Translations under genes and position numbers: made by a program | The notes under the pieces: model-generated | The model's input: the letters and a program-made list of their open reading frames with translations, nothing else | Database searches by the model: none | What the model was told of the DNA's origin: nothing | Shown here: positions 51,255 through 60,218 of the stretch, piece after piece | Layout: each line of letters starts with the position of its first letter | Position numbering within the stretch: position 1 is the first letter of the stretch | From: CAJQQK01 sp049116495 | GTDB taxonomy: Bacteria; Pseudomonadota; Alphaproteobacteria; Rhizobiales; Hyphomicrobiaceae | NCBI GenBank assembly: GCA_049116495.1 | Contig: JAGDYV010000004.1 | Location: 1-64,000 of the forward strand | Length of the DNA: 64,000 bases | Direction of reading: 5' to 3'

Positions 51255-52268
51255 ATGAAATATAGTTTTTCTTTGGTGCCGTCACCGCCGATGGCGGCTT
51301 TCGGTGATACCATCGTCCGTGCTGAGAATTGGGGTTACGATCATGCCTGGGTGCCGGACCAGGGTTTCATGCAGGACCCGTTCGTTGCACTGTCGTATCT
51401 GATGAGCCGAACGGAGAAAATCTCTCTGGGTGTCGGTGTCACCAATCCTTACCAGCGTCATCCGATTCAGATTGCTCGGGCTGCCGCGGCGCTGGCAGAT
51501 CTCCGGCCGGGCGGCTTCGTACTCGGTTTGGGTGCTGGCGAAAAGCGTCGGATTCGCGATCGGGTCGGTGCGCCGACCGGGCCGTTCATCGACACAATTT
51601 CGACGACCATGCAGGTACTGCGCGACTTGCTCGATGGCAAGCGTGTCAGTGCATCGAACAGCGTCTTCGAGATTGATGATGTTGCGCTGGAAATTGCGAA
51701 CCCGGCGTCGGTGTCGATCCATCTCGCGACAACGCATCCCGATGCGTTCCGCGCGGCAGGTGCTTATGCTGACGGCGTCATCGTGGGTGATGTAGCAACA
51801 CCGGAAGTTATGCGGGAAGTTGTCGGTTGGATCCGGGAAGGCGCCGAGGGCCAGAGGCGCGACATCAACGACATCACCGTCGTGGCGTGGTGCGCGACGA
51901 TTGTTACGGACGACCGTGTCGCGGTGCGTGAACATCTTAGGCGACCGGTGATTGGTTCGGCGATCAATGGCATGCATCGTACGACGCGGGGACTGATGGG
52001 TGTTGATCCGGACGTGTTTCCGAAAATTCGCGCTGCTAAGTTTGACGCGGCGTTGGCGCTGCCCGGAGGCGCTATTCCCGACGACATGGTCGATCGCTTT
52101 GCGATTGCCGGGCCCACCGACTACTGTGCCGAGCGGATCAAGGCGTTGCGTGAAGTTGGCGTCGACATGATGGGCTTTCGAATGCCGGTGGCTCTGACCG
52201 GGATCTACGACTTCGAGGCCAACCTCCGGCGTCTCATGCAGGATGTCGTGCCGCTGGTGGAGGGGTAG
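51255..52268 (+). CDS. Luciferase-like (LLM class) flavin-dependent oxidoreductase
   Basis: A 337-residue TIM-barrel oxidoreductase of the bacterial luciferase superfamily, using FMN or F420. Visible parts are GYDHAWVPDQGF, the strand EKISLGVGVTNPYQRHPIQI, LGLGAGEKRR, and the late region FRAAGAYADGVIVGD. ATG 51255 (MKYSFSLVPSPP) lies five bases after the DUF1177 stop; the frame open to 51222 overlaps that gene and is not used. Members near F420-binding reductases often act on imines or enoyl compounds, those with FMN on ring or chain C-C bonds. It precedes the molybdenum hydroxylase genes by six bases and belongs to the same operon. Confidence 0.88.
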   Translation: MKYSFSLVPSPPMAAFGDTIVRAENWGYDHAWVPDQGFMQDPFVALSYLMSRTEKISLGVGVTNPYQRHPIQIARAAAALADLRPGGFVLGLGAGEKRRIRDRVGAPTGPFIDTISTTMQVLRDLLDGKRVSASNSVFEIDDVALEIANPASVSIHLATTHPDAFRAAGAYADGVIVGDVATPEVMREVVGWIREGAEGQRRDINDITVVAWCATIVTDDRVAVREHLRRPVIGSAINGMHRTTRGLMGVDPDVFPKIRAAKFDAALALPGGAIPDDMVDRFAIAGPTDYCAERIKALREVGVDMMGFRMPVALTGIYDFEANLRRLMQDVVPLVEG

Positions 52269-52274
52269 GCCGGC

Positions 52275-52745
52275 GTGAGTATTACGCTTGAAGTCAATGG
52301 ACAGGCGCGGAGCACGGACAAGGACCCGGCGATGTCGCTTGCATTGTTCCTGCGGGAAGAATTGGAATTACGTGGGACGAAAATTGGTTGCGGCAACGGC
52401 GAGTGTGGCGCCTGCACCATCATACTGGACGATCAGGCGGTTTGTTCATGTCTGGTTCCCCTAGGGCGGACCGCTGGACGGCAGATCGAAACAATCGAGA
52501 GCCTCGGTTCGCCCGATGACCTGCATCCTTTGCAGAGCAAGCTCGTCGAGTACGGTGCCTTTCAATGCGGGTTTTGTACGCCGGGTGTGCTGATGTCGCT
52601 TGTCGCGCTGTTGCGGGTCACGCCGAAGCCGACAAACGCTGAAATTCGTGTCGCCCTGCAAGGCAATCTGTGTCGCTGCACCGGTTACGTGAAGTTGCTG
52701 GAAGCCATCGGCGAGATTGTGCGAGAGGGTTCGTATGGGCGCTGA
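52275..52745 (+). CDS. Molybdenum hydroxylase small subunit, two [2Fe-2S] clusters
   Basis: The electron-transfer subunit (CoxS/XdhC-type) of a xanthine-oxidase-family enzyme, 156 residues. The plant-ferredoxin-like cluster is CGNGECGACTIILDD with a fourth Cys in AVCSC. The second cluster is QCGFCTPGVLMS plus GNLCRCTGYVKL. GTG 52275 begins six bases after the luciferase-like gene. The stop overlaps the large-subunit start region by 11 bases, so translation is coupled. It carries electrons between the molybdenum centre and the FAD domain encoded next. Confidence 0.95.
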   Translation: MSITLEVNGQARSTDKDPAMSLALFLREELELRGTKIGCGNGECGACTIILDDQAVCSCLVPLGRTAGRQIETIESLGSPDDLHPLQSKLVEYGAFQCGFCTPGVLMSLVALLRVTPKPTNAEIRVALQGNLCRCTGYVKLLEAIGEIVREGSYGR

Positions 52746-55700
52746 ATTCAAGGTCATCGGCCAACCGCAGCCACAGCTCGAGGGGCCGGACAAGGTCAGC
52801 GGTCGCGCGCAATACACGCACGATGTGTCGTTGCCCAACATGCTGTATGGGGCGATTTTGCGCAGCCCGCATCCACATGCGCGGATTCTTACGATCGATC
52901 TTTCAAAGGCGCGCGCGATGCCCGGTGTCGTCGCAGCAATCTACGGCTCGGACTTTCCGGAGCTCAAATACGTCAACGCAGGGCCAGCATTCGCCGATCG
53001 GTATGCCATGGCACGCGATAAGGTGCGTTTCGTCGGAGAAGAGATTGCGGCAGTCGCAGCTGAAACACCGGCTGAAGCTGCCGCGGCTTTGGCAGTAATT
53101 GATGTCCACTATGAAGTGCTCAAGCCTGTCTTCTATGCCGACGACGCGCTTATGCCGGGTGCTCCGGAAATCCACAAGAAGCCTGATCTGGCCGCCAACG
53201 TTGCGCAGGAAAGTGTTGCTGACTTCGGCGATGTCGAACAGGCGTTCAAAGAAGCTGCACATATTTTCGAAGCCGAGTTCGAACACGGCATTGTGGCTCC
53301 GGTTTGCCTCGAGACCAACGGCGTGTTGGCGAATTTCGAAGATGGTGAGATGACGTTATGGGCGCCGTCACAGGCGCCATTCTTCGTGCGCAAGGAAATC
53401 GCGCACGTCCTCGAACTGCCACTTGAGAACGTGCATGTCCGGTCTGTTGTCATTGGTGGTGGGTTCGGAGGAAAGTCGCAGGCACCAGAGCCGATTGCGA
53501 TCGCGGCGATGCTGTCGATGAAAGCCGGGCGTCCGGTCAAGATCTTGCTCAACCGTCAGGAGGAATTCTTGAGCGGCAAGTCGGATCACGCGAAGAAGAT
53601 GCGGGTGCGTTCAGCGGTTGCGACTGATGGTACAATACTCGGGCGGCACACGTCGTTTTGGGTCGACAATGGCGCGTACACGCACATGGGCCCCGCTTAC
53701 ATTTCCGCGGTGCGCCAGCGGACGTGCAATCTTTATCGAGTTGGCGCTGCTGGGTTTGATGGCAAGCTCGTGCACACCAACAAGGTGTCGGGTGGATCGT
53801 ATCGTGGCATGGGTGCTCCGCAGATTATCTGGGCGATCGAAAGCCAAATTGACGAGATCGCCGAGAAACTCGGCAAGGACAAACTTTCCTATCGCATCGA
53901 GATTGCCAATCAGCCGGGTGACGAGACGCCGATGGGGTGGGAGATCGGTACGTGCGCGTTGGCCGAATGCCTGGCTGAAGCCGGTCGTCGGATAGGCTGG
54001 GAAGAGAAGAGGGGCAGCATGCTGCCCAACCGGGGCATCGGCTTTGCAGCGATGATCAACCCCAGCGTCGGAGTGCTCTACGCCGAGGGCAATTTCGCGT
54101 GCGTATCAGTCGATCTGCTGGACAACGGGCGGCTAAAGGTCGGCACGCAATCAGCCGATTGCGGGACATCGCAGAACACCGTGATGGGGCAGTTCGTTGC
54201 CGAAGAGCTGGATGTCGATGTCGCACAGATCGATGTCCTGCATATGGATACCGATGAAACACCACCGGATCTCGGCAGTGCGGCATCGCGAGTCACGTTT
54301 GTCAGCGGCAATGCCGCAATCAAGACCGCCAAATCCTTTCGTGCTGAATTGAAAGAACGGTTGGCCAAGCATTGGGACGTTCCGGTTGAAGAGATTGATT
54401 TTTCGGATGGCATCGCCAGTTTCCGGGAAGACAATGCGCGGCGTTTGACGTTAGCGGAGATTGCATCCGAGCTTGGGCCATTCAGGGTAGAGGACCGCCA
54501 CGACATCGACATGCCGCGTCCCGATCCGAAAACGGGCTATGGTCACTATGCGGCAACCTATGGCTTCGGTGCACAGGCCGTTGAAGTCGAGGTTGATCCC
54601 GAGACGGGGAAGGTGACGGTGCTGAAGGTCGTCGTCGTGCAGGATATCGGACGCGTCATCAATCCGCTGGCGCTCGAAGGTCAGATGCATGGTGGCATCG
54701 TTCAGGGCATCGGTATGGCGCTGAGCGAGGAACTCGTTTTCGATAACGGTGCGCCAGTCAATGCATCGCTGATCACTTACAAGGCGCCACGTATTCAGGA
54801 TACGCCTGAGATCGAGACTGTCTTCATCGAAACCAATGATCCGACGGGCCCCTATGGCGCGAAGGCGGGCGGCGAGCATTCGATCAATCCGACCCCGGCG
54901 GCAATTGCCAATGCTATTGCACATGCGACAGGAACGCGCTTCCACAGGCTACCGATCACCAGCGCCGATGTGTTGCGAGTTGCCAAGCCGCATCCGCCGC
55001 TCGATATGAAATCTTGGAAGCGGCCCTACAACCTTGAGGTCGCGACTGCTCGAGCACTTTATCCAACTGTGCTCTTTCCTGGCCTACAGAAGCTTGGCGA
55101 GAAGGTTGGGCGCAAACGGTCGGTGAAATCAAACTACGATTATGTCCGACCGATCAATCTTGAGACGGCTTTGCGGGAACTAGTGCAACCCGATCGCACG
55201 GCCAAGGCGATTGCGGGTGGCACCGATCTTCAGGTCGGTATCCGGCAGGGTATCTACGATCTGGATGTCGTGGTCGATATTGCTGGACTTCAGGAATTGC
55301 GTGGGATCGATATCGCGAATGATACGGTCACGATCGGCGCGGCGATGACGATATCGGAAATTATCGCGTCCGAGGAGTTACGTGCGGTCTTTCCCATGCT
55401 GAACGATGGCCTGGCGAAGATTGCGACGCGACAGATCCGCAATGTCGCGACGATCGCGGGTGATCTCTCGCAGGAAAAACGTTGCTGGTTTTTCCGCAGC
55501 GGAGCGCAGTGCTACAAGGCGGGAGGTATGAGTTGCCCGTGTTATGCGGTTCTCGGTGATAACCGACACCATTCTATTCTTGGCGCAGGGAGATGTGCCG
55601 CGCCCTGTGTCGCTGATGCGGCACCAATCCTTACAGCGCTCAATGCAAGTGTCGTGATTGCGGGGCCAGATGGTGAGCGGCGCGTGCCGATGACGTCATT

Positions 55701-56091
55701 TTATCGCTGGTCGGGCGAGACGGTCGTGAAGCCGCATGAGTTGATCAAGTCGATCGCTGTGCCGCGCACAACTTTTCGTCAGGCTCAGGTATTCGAGAAG
55801 TCGGCTGGTTGGGATGGAGACTTCGCGGATGCGTCGGCGGCGGTGAACCTGACGTGGGATGGCGAGCGATTGATCTCCGCTGCGATCTCGTTGGGTGCGG
55901 TATCTCCTTTACCAATCCGGGCAACCGCGACGGAAGAGGTGCTGGTTGATGGCAAACGCTCAGACAAGGCGATCCGCGTCGCCGCAGAGATGGTCGTTCA
56001 TGGAGCGCTGCCTTTGTCGGACAACGCACACAAGGCGAACCTCGTGGTCAACCTAACCGAGCGTGCCATTCATCGCTGCCTCGCGGGCTGA
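52735..56091 (+). CDS. Molybdenum hydroxylase: fused molybdopterin and FAD subunits
   Basis: An 1118-residue fusion of two normally separate xanthine-oxidase-family subunits. Residues about 1-770 are the molybdopterin part: GGGFGGKSQAPEP, SGGSYRGMGAPQIIWAIES (not the AYRCSFR loop of CO dehydrogenase), GTQSADCGTSQNT and the active-site Glu in GAKAGGEHSINPTPAAIAN. Residues about 800-1118 are the FAD part: IAGGTDLQVGIRQG and TRQIRNVATIAGDLS. A Cys-rich stretch follows (RCWFFR, QCYKAGGMSCPC, GRCAAP), resembling the insert that binds an extra [4Fe-4S] cluster in PaoB/YagS-like subunits. ATG 52735 is chosen; the frame to 52717 is not needed. It probably hydroxylates a heterocycle or aldehyde; the substrate is unknown. 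Confidence 0.92.
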   Translation: MGAEFKVIGQPQPQLEGPDKVSGRAQYTHDVSLPNMLYGAILRSPHPHARILTIDLSKARAMPGVVAAIYGSDFPELKYVNAGPAFADRYAMARDKVRFVGEEIAAVAAETPAEAAAALAVIDVHYEVLKPVFYADDALMPGAPEIHKKPDLAANVAQESVADFGDVEQAFKEAAHIFEAEFEHGIVAPVCLETNGVLANFEDGEMTLWAPSQAPFFVRKEIAHVLELPLENVHVRSVVIGGGFGGKSQAPEPIAIAAMLSMKAGRPVKILLNRQEEFLSGKSDHAKKMRVRSAVATDGTILGRHTSFWVDNGAYTHMGPAYISAVRQRTCNLYRVGAAGFDGKLVHTNKVSGGSYRGMGAPQIIWAIESQIDEIAEKLGKDKLSYRIEIANQPGDETPMGWEIGTCALAECLAEAGRRIGWEEKRGSMLPNRGIGFAAMINPSVGVLYAEGNFACVSVDLLDNGRLKVGTQSADCGTSQNTVMGQFVAEELDVDVAQIDVLHMDTDETPPDLGSAASRVTFVSGNAAIKTAKSFRAELKERLAKHWDVPVEEIDFSDGIASFREDNARRLTLAEIASELGPFRVEDRHDIDMPRPDPKTGYGHYAATYGFGAQAVEVEVDPETGKVTVLKVVVVQDIGRVINPLALEGQMHGGIVQGIGMALSEELVFDNGAPVNASLITYKAPRIQDTPEIETVFIETNDPTGPYGAKAGGEHSINPTPAAIANAIAHATGTRFHRLPITSADVLRVAKPHPPLDMKSWKRPYNLEVATARALYPTVLFPGLQKLGEKVGRKRSVKSNYDYVRPINLETALRELVQPDRTAKAIAGGTDLQVGIRQGIYDLDVVVDIAGLQELRGIDIANDTVTIGAAMTISEIIASEELRAVFPMLNDGLAKIATRQIRNVATIAGDLSQEKRCWFFRSGAQCYKAGGMSCPCYAVLGDNRHHSILGAGRCAAPCVADAAPILTALNASVVIAGPDGERRVPMTSFYRWSGETVVKPHELIKSIAVPRTTFRQAQVFEKSAGWDGDFADASAAVNLTWDGERLISAAISLGAVSPLPIRATATEEVLVDGKRSDKAIRVAAEMVVHGALPLSDNAHKANLVVNLTERAIHRCLAG

Positions 56092-56148
56092 CATGTGTCG
56101 GACTTGTCATTAGCCCATTATCATTGAAACTAGAAGACTGGATTGATC

Positions 56149-57249
56149 GTGAAAGTTGTCCTGTTCCACGAAGGCATTTGTCCTGAAGGCACGACATGGA
56201 CCCAACGCCTCGGCGAGATTACTGATGAAGTGCTCCTGGCCGAGGAACTTGGCTTTGATGCGTATGCCATGTCGGAGCACCATTTCGCCAAGGGTGAAGC
56301 GACGATTTCGTCGCCTGAGGTTGGGCTGGCTTACATCGCTGGGAGGACACATCGCATTCGGCTGCGTGCGGCATCGTTCAATTTGCTACCGTATAACCAC
56401 CCGATTCGTCTGGTTGAGCAGGCAGCGATGCTCGACATCTTGTCCGGAGGTCGTTTTGAGCTCGGCGCCGCGCGGTCGAACAACCCCTACACGCTGGAAG
56501 GGTTTGGCGTTGATCCAGCGATGACGCGCCAATATCGCGACGAGTACCTCAAGATCTTCGGTAAGGCCTTTACGAACGAGTGGTTCGAGCATCAAAGCGA
56601 ATTTTACGACATTCCTGAACGACGGATTTCACCTTGGGATCCGAAGCGCCGACCACCATCGGTGCACATATCGACGACCAGCCTGGAGTCGCATGAGGAG
56701 GCCGGTGCGGCGGGAGCCGGCGCCATGTCCGGGCTCAGCATTCTCGGTTGGGATCATGTCAACCACTGTCTTGCCGCTTATGAGAAAGGCACGACGCGCG
56801 CCAAACCGGTGGTCGGGTCGATAACCTCGCGCTTCGCTACGTTCTCGGTCGGAGTGTGTTGCCTCGAAGATCGTAACATCGCGCGTGAAATGACCAGGGA
56901 AAACACGCTGCGGTTCATCCAGGTGATCATGGGTTGGATGTCGCGGCTCGGGCAGACCGCGAAGGGTTATGAATATATGCAGCGCATTGAGGAACTGCGT
57001 GATCGCGCCACCGACCTCGACTTTCTCATCGACTCGGCTCCATACATTATGGCGGGCGATCCTGATGATCTCATCAATAAGGCGCGCAGGCTCTACGAAG
57101 CGGGTGTCGATGATGTCGTTTGGCGCATCGATGGGCTAGGCCACGAGAACAACAAGGCGACGATCGAGATGATCGGCAAGCATGTGATACCTGAACTGCA
57201 TTCTTGGCCGGACCGTCGCGCGCCACAACGTTATGGTGCAGACTTATGA
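56149..57249 (+). CDS. Luciferase-like (LLM class) flavin-dependent oxidoreductase, second copy
   Basis: A 366-residue member of the bacterial luciferase superfamily, more like FMN monooxygenases. Blocks are LLAEELGFDAYAMSEHHFAK, the TISSPEVGLAYIAGRTHRIR strand, PIRLVEQAAMLDILSGGRFE, LGAARSNNPYTLEGFGVDP and the late YEAGVDDVVWRIDG. It is not close to the LLM protein at 51255, so this is not a tandem duplicate. The start is GTG 56149, or TTG 56143 two codons earlier. It follows the molybdenum hydroxylase by 57 bases and precedes the CoA-transferase gene in the same operon. It may insert oxygen or cleave a C-N or C-C bond of the hydroxylated ring (inference). Confidence 0.88.
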   Translation: MKVVLFHEGICPEGTTWTQRLGEITDEVLLAEELGFDAYAMSEHHFAKGEATISSPEVGLAYIAGRTHRIRLRAASFNLLPYNHPIRLVEQAAMLDILSGGRFELGAARSNNPYTLEGFGVDPAMTRQYRDEYLKIFGKAFTNEWFEHQSEFYDIPERRISPWDPKRRPPSVHISTTSLESHEEAGAAGAGAMSGLSILGWDHVNHCLAAYEKGTTRAKPVVGSITSRFATFSVGVCCLEDRNIAREMTRENTLRFIQVIMGWMSRLGQTAKGYEYMQRIEELRDRATDLDFLIDSAPYIMAGDPDDLINKARRLYEAGVDDVVWRIDGLGHENNKATIEMIGKHVIPELHSWPDRRAPQRYGADL

Positions 57250-57280
57250 CCTATCAACGTCCCACAAAGGAGCCATCACC

Positions 57281-58489
57281 GTGACCACCCCGCCGCGCGG
57301 CCCGTTGCAAGGTATTCGCGTTCTTGATCTGACAACCGTGATGCTCGGTCCGTTCAGCACGCAGATTCTCGGCGAGATGGGCGCCGATGTCATCAAGATT
57401 GAAGCTCCCGGTGGGGACATCGGGCGCTGGACTGGCGTTGGCAAATCACCTGGCATGTCGGCTGCGCACATGATGAAAGGGCGCAACAAGCGGAGCGTTA
57501 TCCTTGATCTAAAAAAGGAGGCAGCGCGCGCGCCCTTGCAGCGGCTCGTTGAGGCGACTGACGTGTTTGTCCATAACATTCGTCCGAAAGCGGCAAAGCG
57601 TCTTGGCATCGACTACGAAACGATCGTGCAGTGGAAAAGTGATATCGTTTATGCCGCGGCGACGGGTTATGGCGAAGCCGGTCCCTATGTCGACAAACCG
57701 GCTTACGATGATCTAATCCAGGGCGCTTCGGGGTTGGCTGCGCTGACCGGTGCTGTGACCGGCACGCCGCGCTATGGGCCGACTGTGCTCGCGGACAAAA
57801 CCGTCGGCCTCTTCCTCACCTACGCGATTACGATGGCGCTACTACATCGCGAACGCACAGGGGAAGGGCAGCGCGTGCACGTGCCAATGTACGAGACCTT
57901 TGCATCCTTTGTCATGAATGAGCATATGCAAGGTCAGACGTTCGAGCCGCCCATCGGACCGGCCGGTTATCAACGTGCGTTGAGCCCGCATCGTCGGCCC
58001 TACCCGACGGCGGATGGTCATATCTGCGTGCTGCCGTACAATGACAAACACTGGCAAAGATTCTTTGAGGTGGCGGGACAGGTCGAGTTAGCCAGTGACC
58101 CGCGCTTCGCCGATCAGCCGTCGCGGTCGAAGAACATCGATGCGCTGTACGAGATCGTCGGCGAGATCATGCTTTATCGTACGTCCGCCGAGTGGCTGGA
58201 GGTGCTCACGATCGCCGATGTTCCGGTGATGCCGATGAATGCGCCCGCGGATCTGTTTGAATGCCAGCACTTACAAGCTGTCGGCATGTTCCCGGAGGTC
58301 GAGCATCCGACCGAAGGTCGCATCCGGCACATCAAAGTGCCTGTGCACTTTTCAAAGACACCAGGCGGCTACTACAGGCATCCCGAGCAGCCGGGGCAAA
58401 GCACCGAGGACGTGCTGTCGGAAGTCGGTTTCGGGCCGGACGAGATCGCCGCGCTCCACAAAGCCGGGGCTGTCGAGAAACCGAAATAG
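57281..58489 (+). CDS. CaiB/BaiF family CoA-transferase
   Basis: A 402-residue family III CoA-transferase that moves CoA onto a carboxylic acid. Typical parts are PLQGIRVLDLTTVMLGPFST, LGEMGADVIKIEAPGGDIGR and RNKRSVILDLKKEAARAPLQ. The catalytic Asp is in DKPAYDDLIQGASGLAALTG (second of the paired aspartates or the first; the family has one), followed by RTGEGQRVHVPMYETFASFV. I chose GTG 57281 (VTTPPRGPLQG), with AAGGAG eight bases upstream. It is the last gene of the plus-strand run and would activate an acid product for further breakdown. Confidence 0.92.
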   Translation: MTTPPRGPLQGIRVLDLTTVMLGPFSTQILGEMGADVIKIEAPGGDIGRWTGVGKSPGMSAAHMMKGRNKRSVILDLKKEAARAPLQRLVEATDVFVHNIRPKAAKRLGIDYETIVQWKSDIVYAAATGYGEAGPYVDKPAYDDLIQGASGLAALTGAVTGTPRYGPTVLADKTVGLFLTYAITMALLHRERTGEGQRVHVPMYETFASFVMNEHMQGQTFEPPIGPAGYQRALSPHRRPYPTADGHICVLPYNDKHWQRFFEVAGQVELASDPRFADQPSRSKNIDALYEIVGEIMLYRTSAEWLEVLTIADVPVMPMNAPADLFECQHLQAVGMFPEVEHPTEGRIRHIKVPVHFSKTPGGYYRHPEQPGQSTEDVLSEVGFGPDEIAALHKAGAVEKPK

Positions 58490-58505
58490 CGCATGGTTCG
58501 TTGGG

Positions 58506-60218
58506 TCAGATCGACGATCCACGAGGATAATGTTCTGCGAGGAATTCATCGGAGAATTTCTCCGATGCTCGGTCCCGGGCGACATCCTCCGGCGTGCGTT
58601 CGGATGGTTTGCCGTAGCCGCCGGCGCCAGGCGTTTCGACGATGACGGCCTGTTCTGGATGCAGCCAACGCCGTCCGGTCTTTGGTGGCAATTCCTCGAT
58701 GGAGCCATCCGCCTCCTGCATCCGGAAACGGCCGCTTGCACCGGGCGCACCACCAAAGATGCCCCAGGGCTGGTGCCTGAAGCGCTCGCCGACACCGTTC
58801 ATTTCGCAAGTATGACCAATTGGACGCACAACTCGACGCAAGCCTAATCCGCCGCGATACGTTCCCGCGCCGCCGGAATCCTCGACGAATCCATACGAGT
58901 CGACGCGCAGGGGATACTCCATCTCAATCGCTTCGATCGGCAGGTTGGAGGTGTTGGTGATGTGCACCTGAACACCGTCCTTGCCATCACGGTCGGAGCG
59001 CCCACCCATGCCGCCGCCAAGGGTTTCGAGATAGACGTAAGGAATAGAGGTATCGGGATCGACACCGGCGAAGACGATGCTGGTATTAGCGCCGTTGGCC
59101 GCTCCGATGGCCTGCTCGGGCAGAACTTCGGCGAGCGCACCAATGACGACATCGACGACGCGCTGGCAGGTGTTGGCGCGCAACGCGACAGCGCCCGGGC
59201 TCACGCAATTGGCGATGCTGCCAATCGGCGCGACGATATCGATGGCGTCGATGGCAGCCTGATTGTTGGGCAATTCCGGATCAAGTAACGCTTTGAGACC
59301 GTAGCAGACTGCGGACTGTACGGCGTTAAGGGTAAGGTTGACGTTGCCCGGGACCTGCGGACTCGAACCGGTGAAATCGAAGGTTATGCGCTCGCCTGAT
59401 TTGCGCACATTGAGCTTGAAGAGAATGTCGCGCGCGTCCAGACCGTCGTCGTCGAGGACATCTTCGAAGGCGTAGGAGCCATCGGGGATCTGGGCGATCG
59501 CAGATTTCATGCGCCGGTTCGTGCGCTGGAGAATTTCGGCGAAGGAGGCAGTGACGGTGTCAGTACCGTAACGGGCGAACAGCGCTTGCATGCGTTCGAC
59601 TCCAAGATGGCAGGCTGCGACCTGTGCGTTCAGGTCACCGCGTCGCTCGTCCGGCAGGCGCATGTTCAGAAGCAGGATGTCCATCAATTCGCGATTGAGT
59701 TCGCCGCGGCTGAAGAGCCGCATGACCGGGACACGCAGGCCTTCCTGCCAAATCTCGCTCATGCCGCCGGACATCGACCCTTGCGCGGCACCGCCGACGT
59801 CGGCGTGGTGGGCAAGGTTCGCAACGAACGAGACGAGCTCGCCGTCGATGAAGACAGGGCTGACAAGCGCGAGGTCTGGCAGGTGGGTTCCGCCGGCCAC
59901 GTGGGGGTCGTTGGCAATGAATATATCGCCTTCGTGGATGTCGTCGCCGTAGCGTTTGATGAGGATCTGCATCAACCCGAGCATCGAAGCGAGATGGATT
60001 GGCAATGACCATTCGGCCTGGGCGACCAGTTGACCCGCCGCATCGGCGATCGCTGTCGAGTGATCATGTCGTTCCTTGATGTTCGTCGAGAAGGCGCTCT
60101 TCTGGATGGTGATCCAGGTTTCGTCATTGATTGATCGCAGGCCGTTCCAAACGATCTCTAGCGTTATGGGATCGATTCGGCCGTTATCGTGCGCGGTTTG
60201 TATTTCGGACATACTCAT
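58506..60218 (-). CDS. hyuB: Hydantoinase B/oxoprolinase family protein
   Basis: The beta component of an ATP-dependent hydantoinase, acetone-carboxylase-like or oxoprolinase-type enzyme, 570 residues. Family blocks are IDPITLEIVWNGLRSINDET, DHSTAIADAAGQLVAQAEWS, GDIFIANDPHVAGGTHLPDL, ANLAHHADVGGAAQGSMSGG and GGAGTYRGGLGLRRVVRPIG. The metal ligands are expected in the NDP-H and HH-D stretches. The ATG overlaps the HyuA stop as ATGA, so the two subunits are made together. It faces the CoA-transferase gene tail to tail, 16 bases away. Confidence 0.94.
   Translation of the reverse strand: MSMSEIQTAHDNGRIDPITLEIVWNGLRSINDETWITIQKSAFSTNIKERHDHSTAIADAAGQLVAQAEWSLPIHLASMLGLMQILIKRYGDDIHEGDIFIANDPHVAGGTHLPDLALVSPVFIDGELVSFVANLAHHADVGGAAQGSMSGGMSEIWQEGLRVPVMRLFSRGELNRELMDILLLNMRLPDERRGDLNAQVAACHLGVERMQALFARYGTDTVTASFAEILQRTNRRMKSAIAQIPDGSYAFEDVLDDDGLDARDILFKLNVRKSGERITFDFTGSSPQVPGNVNLTLNAVQSAVCYGLKALLDPELPNNQAAIDAIDIVAPIGSIANCVSPGAVALRANTCQRVVDVVIGALAEVLPEQAIGAANGANTSIVFAGVDPDTSIPYVYLETLGGGMGGRSDRDGKDGVQVHITNTSNLPIEAIEMEYPLRVDSYGFVEDSGGAGTYRGGLGLRRVVRPIGHTCEMNGVGERFRHQPWGIFGGAPGASGRFRMQEADGSIEELPPKTGRRWLHPEQAVIVETPGAGGYGKPSERTPEDVARDRASEKFSDEFLAEHYPRGSSI

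Noticed and set aside
51282..51977. 231-codon minus-strand ORF opposite the first luciferase-like gene
   Set aside because: A shadow frame, very rich in Arg and His, with no family resemblance.
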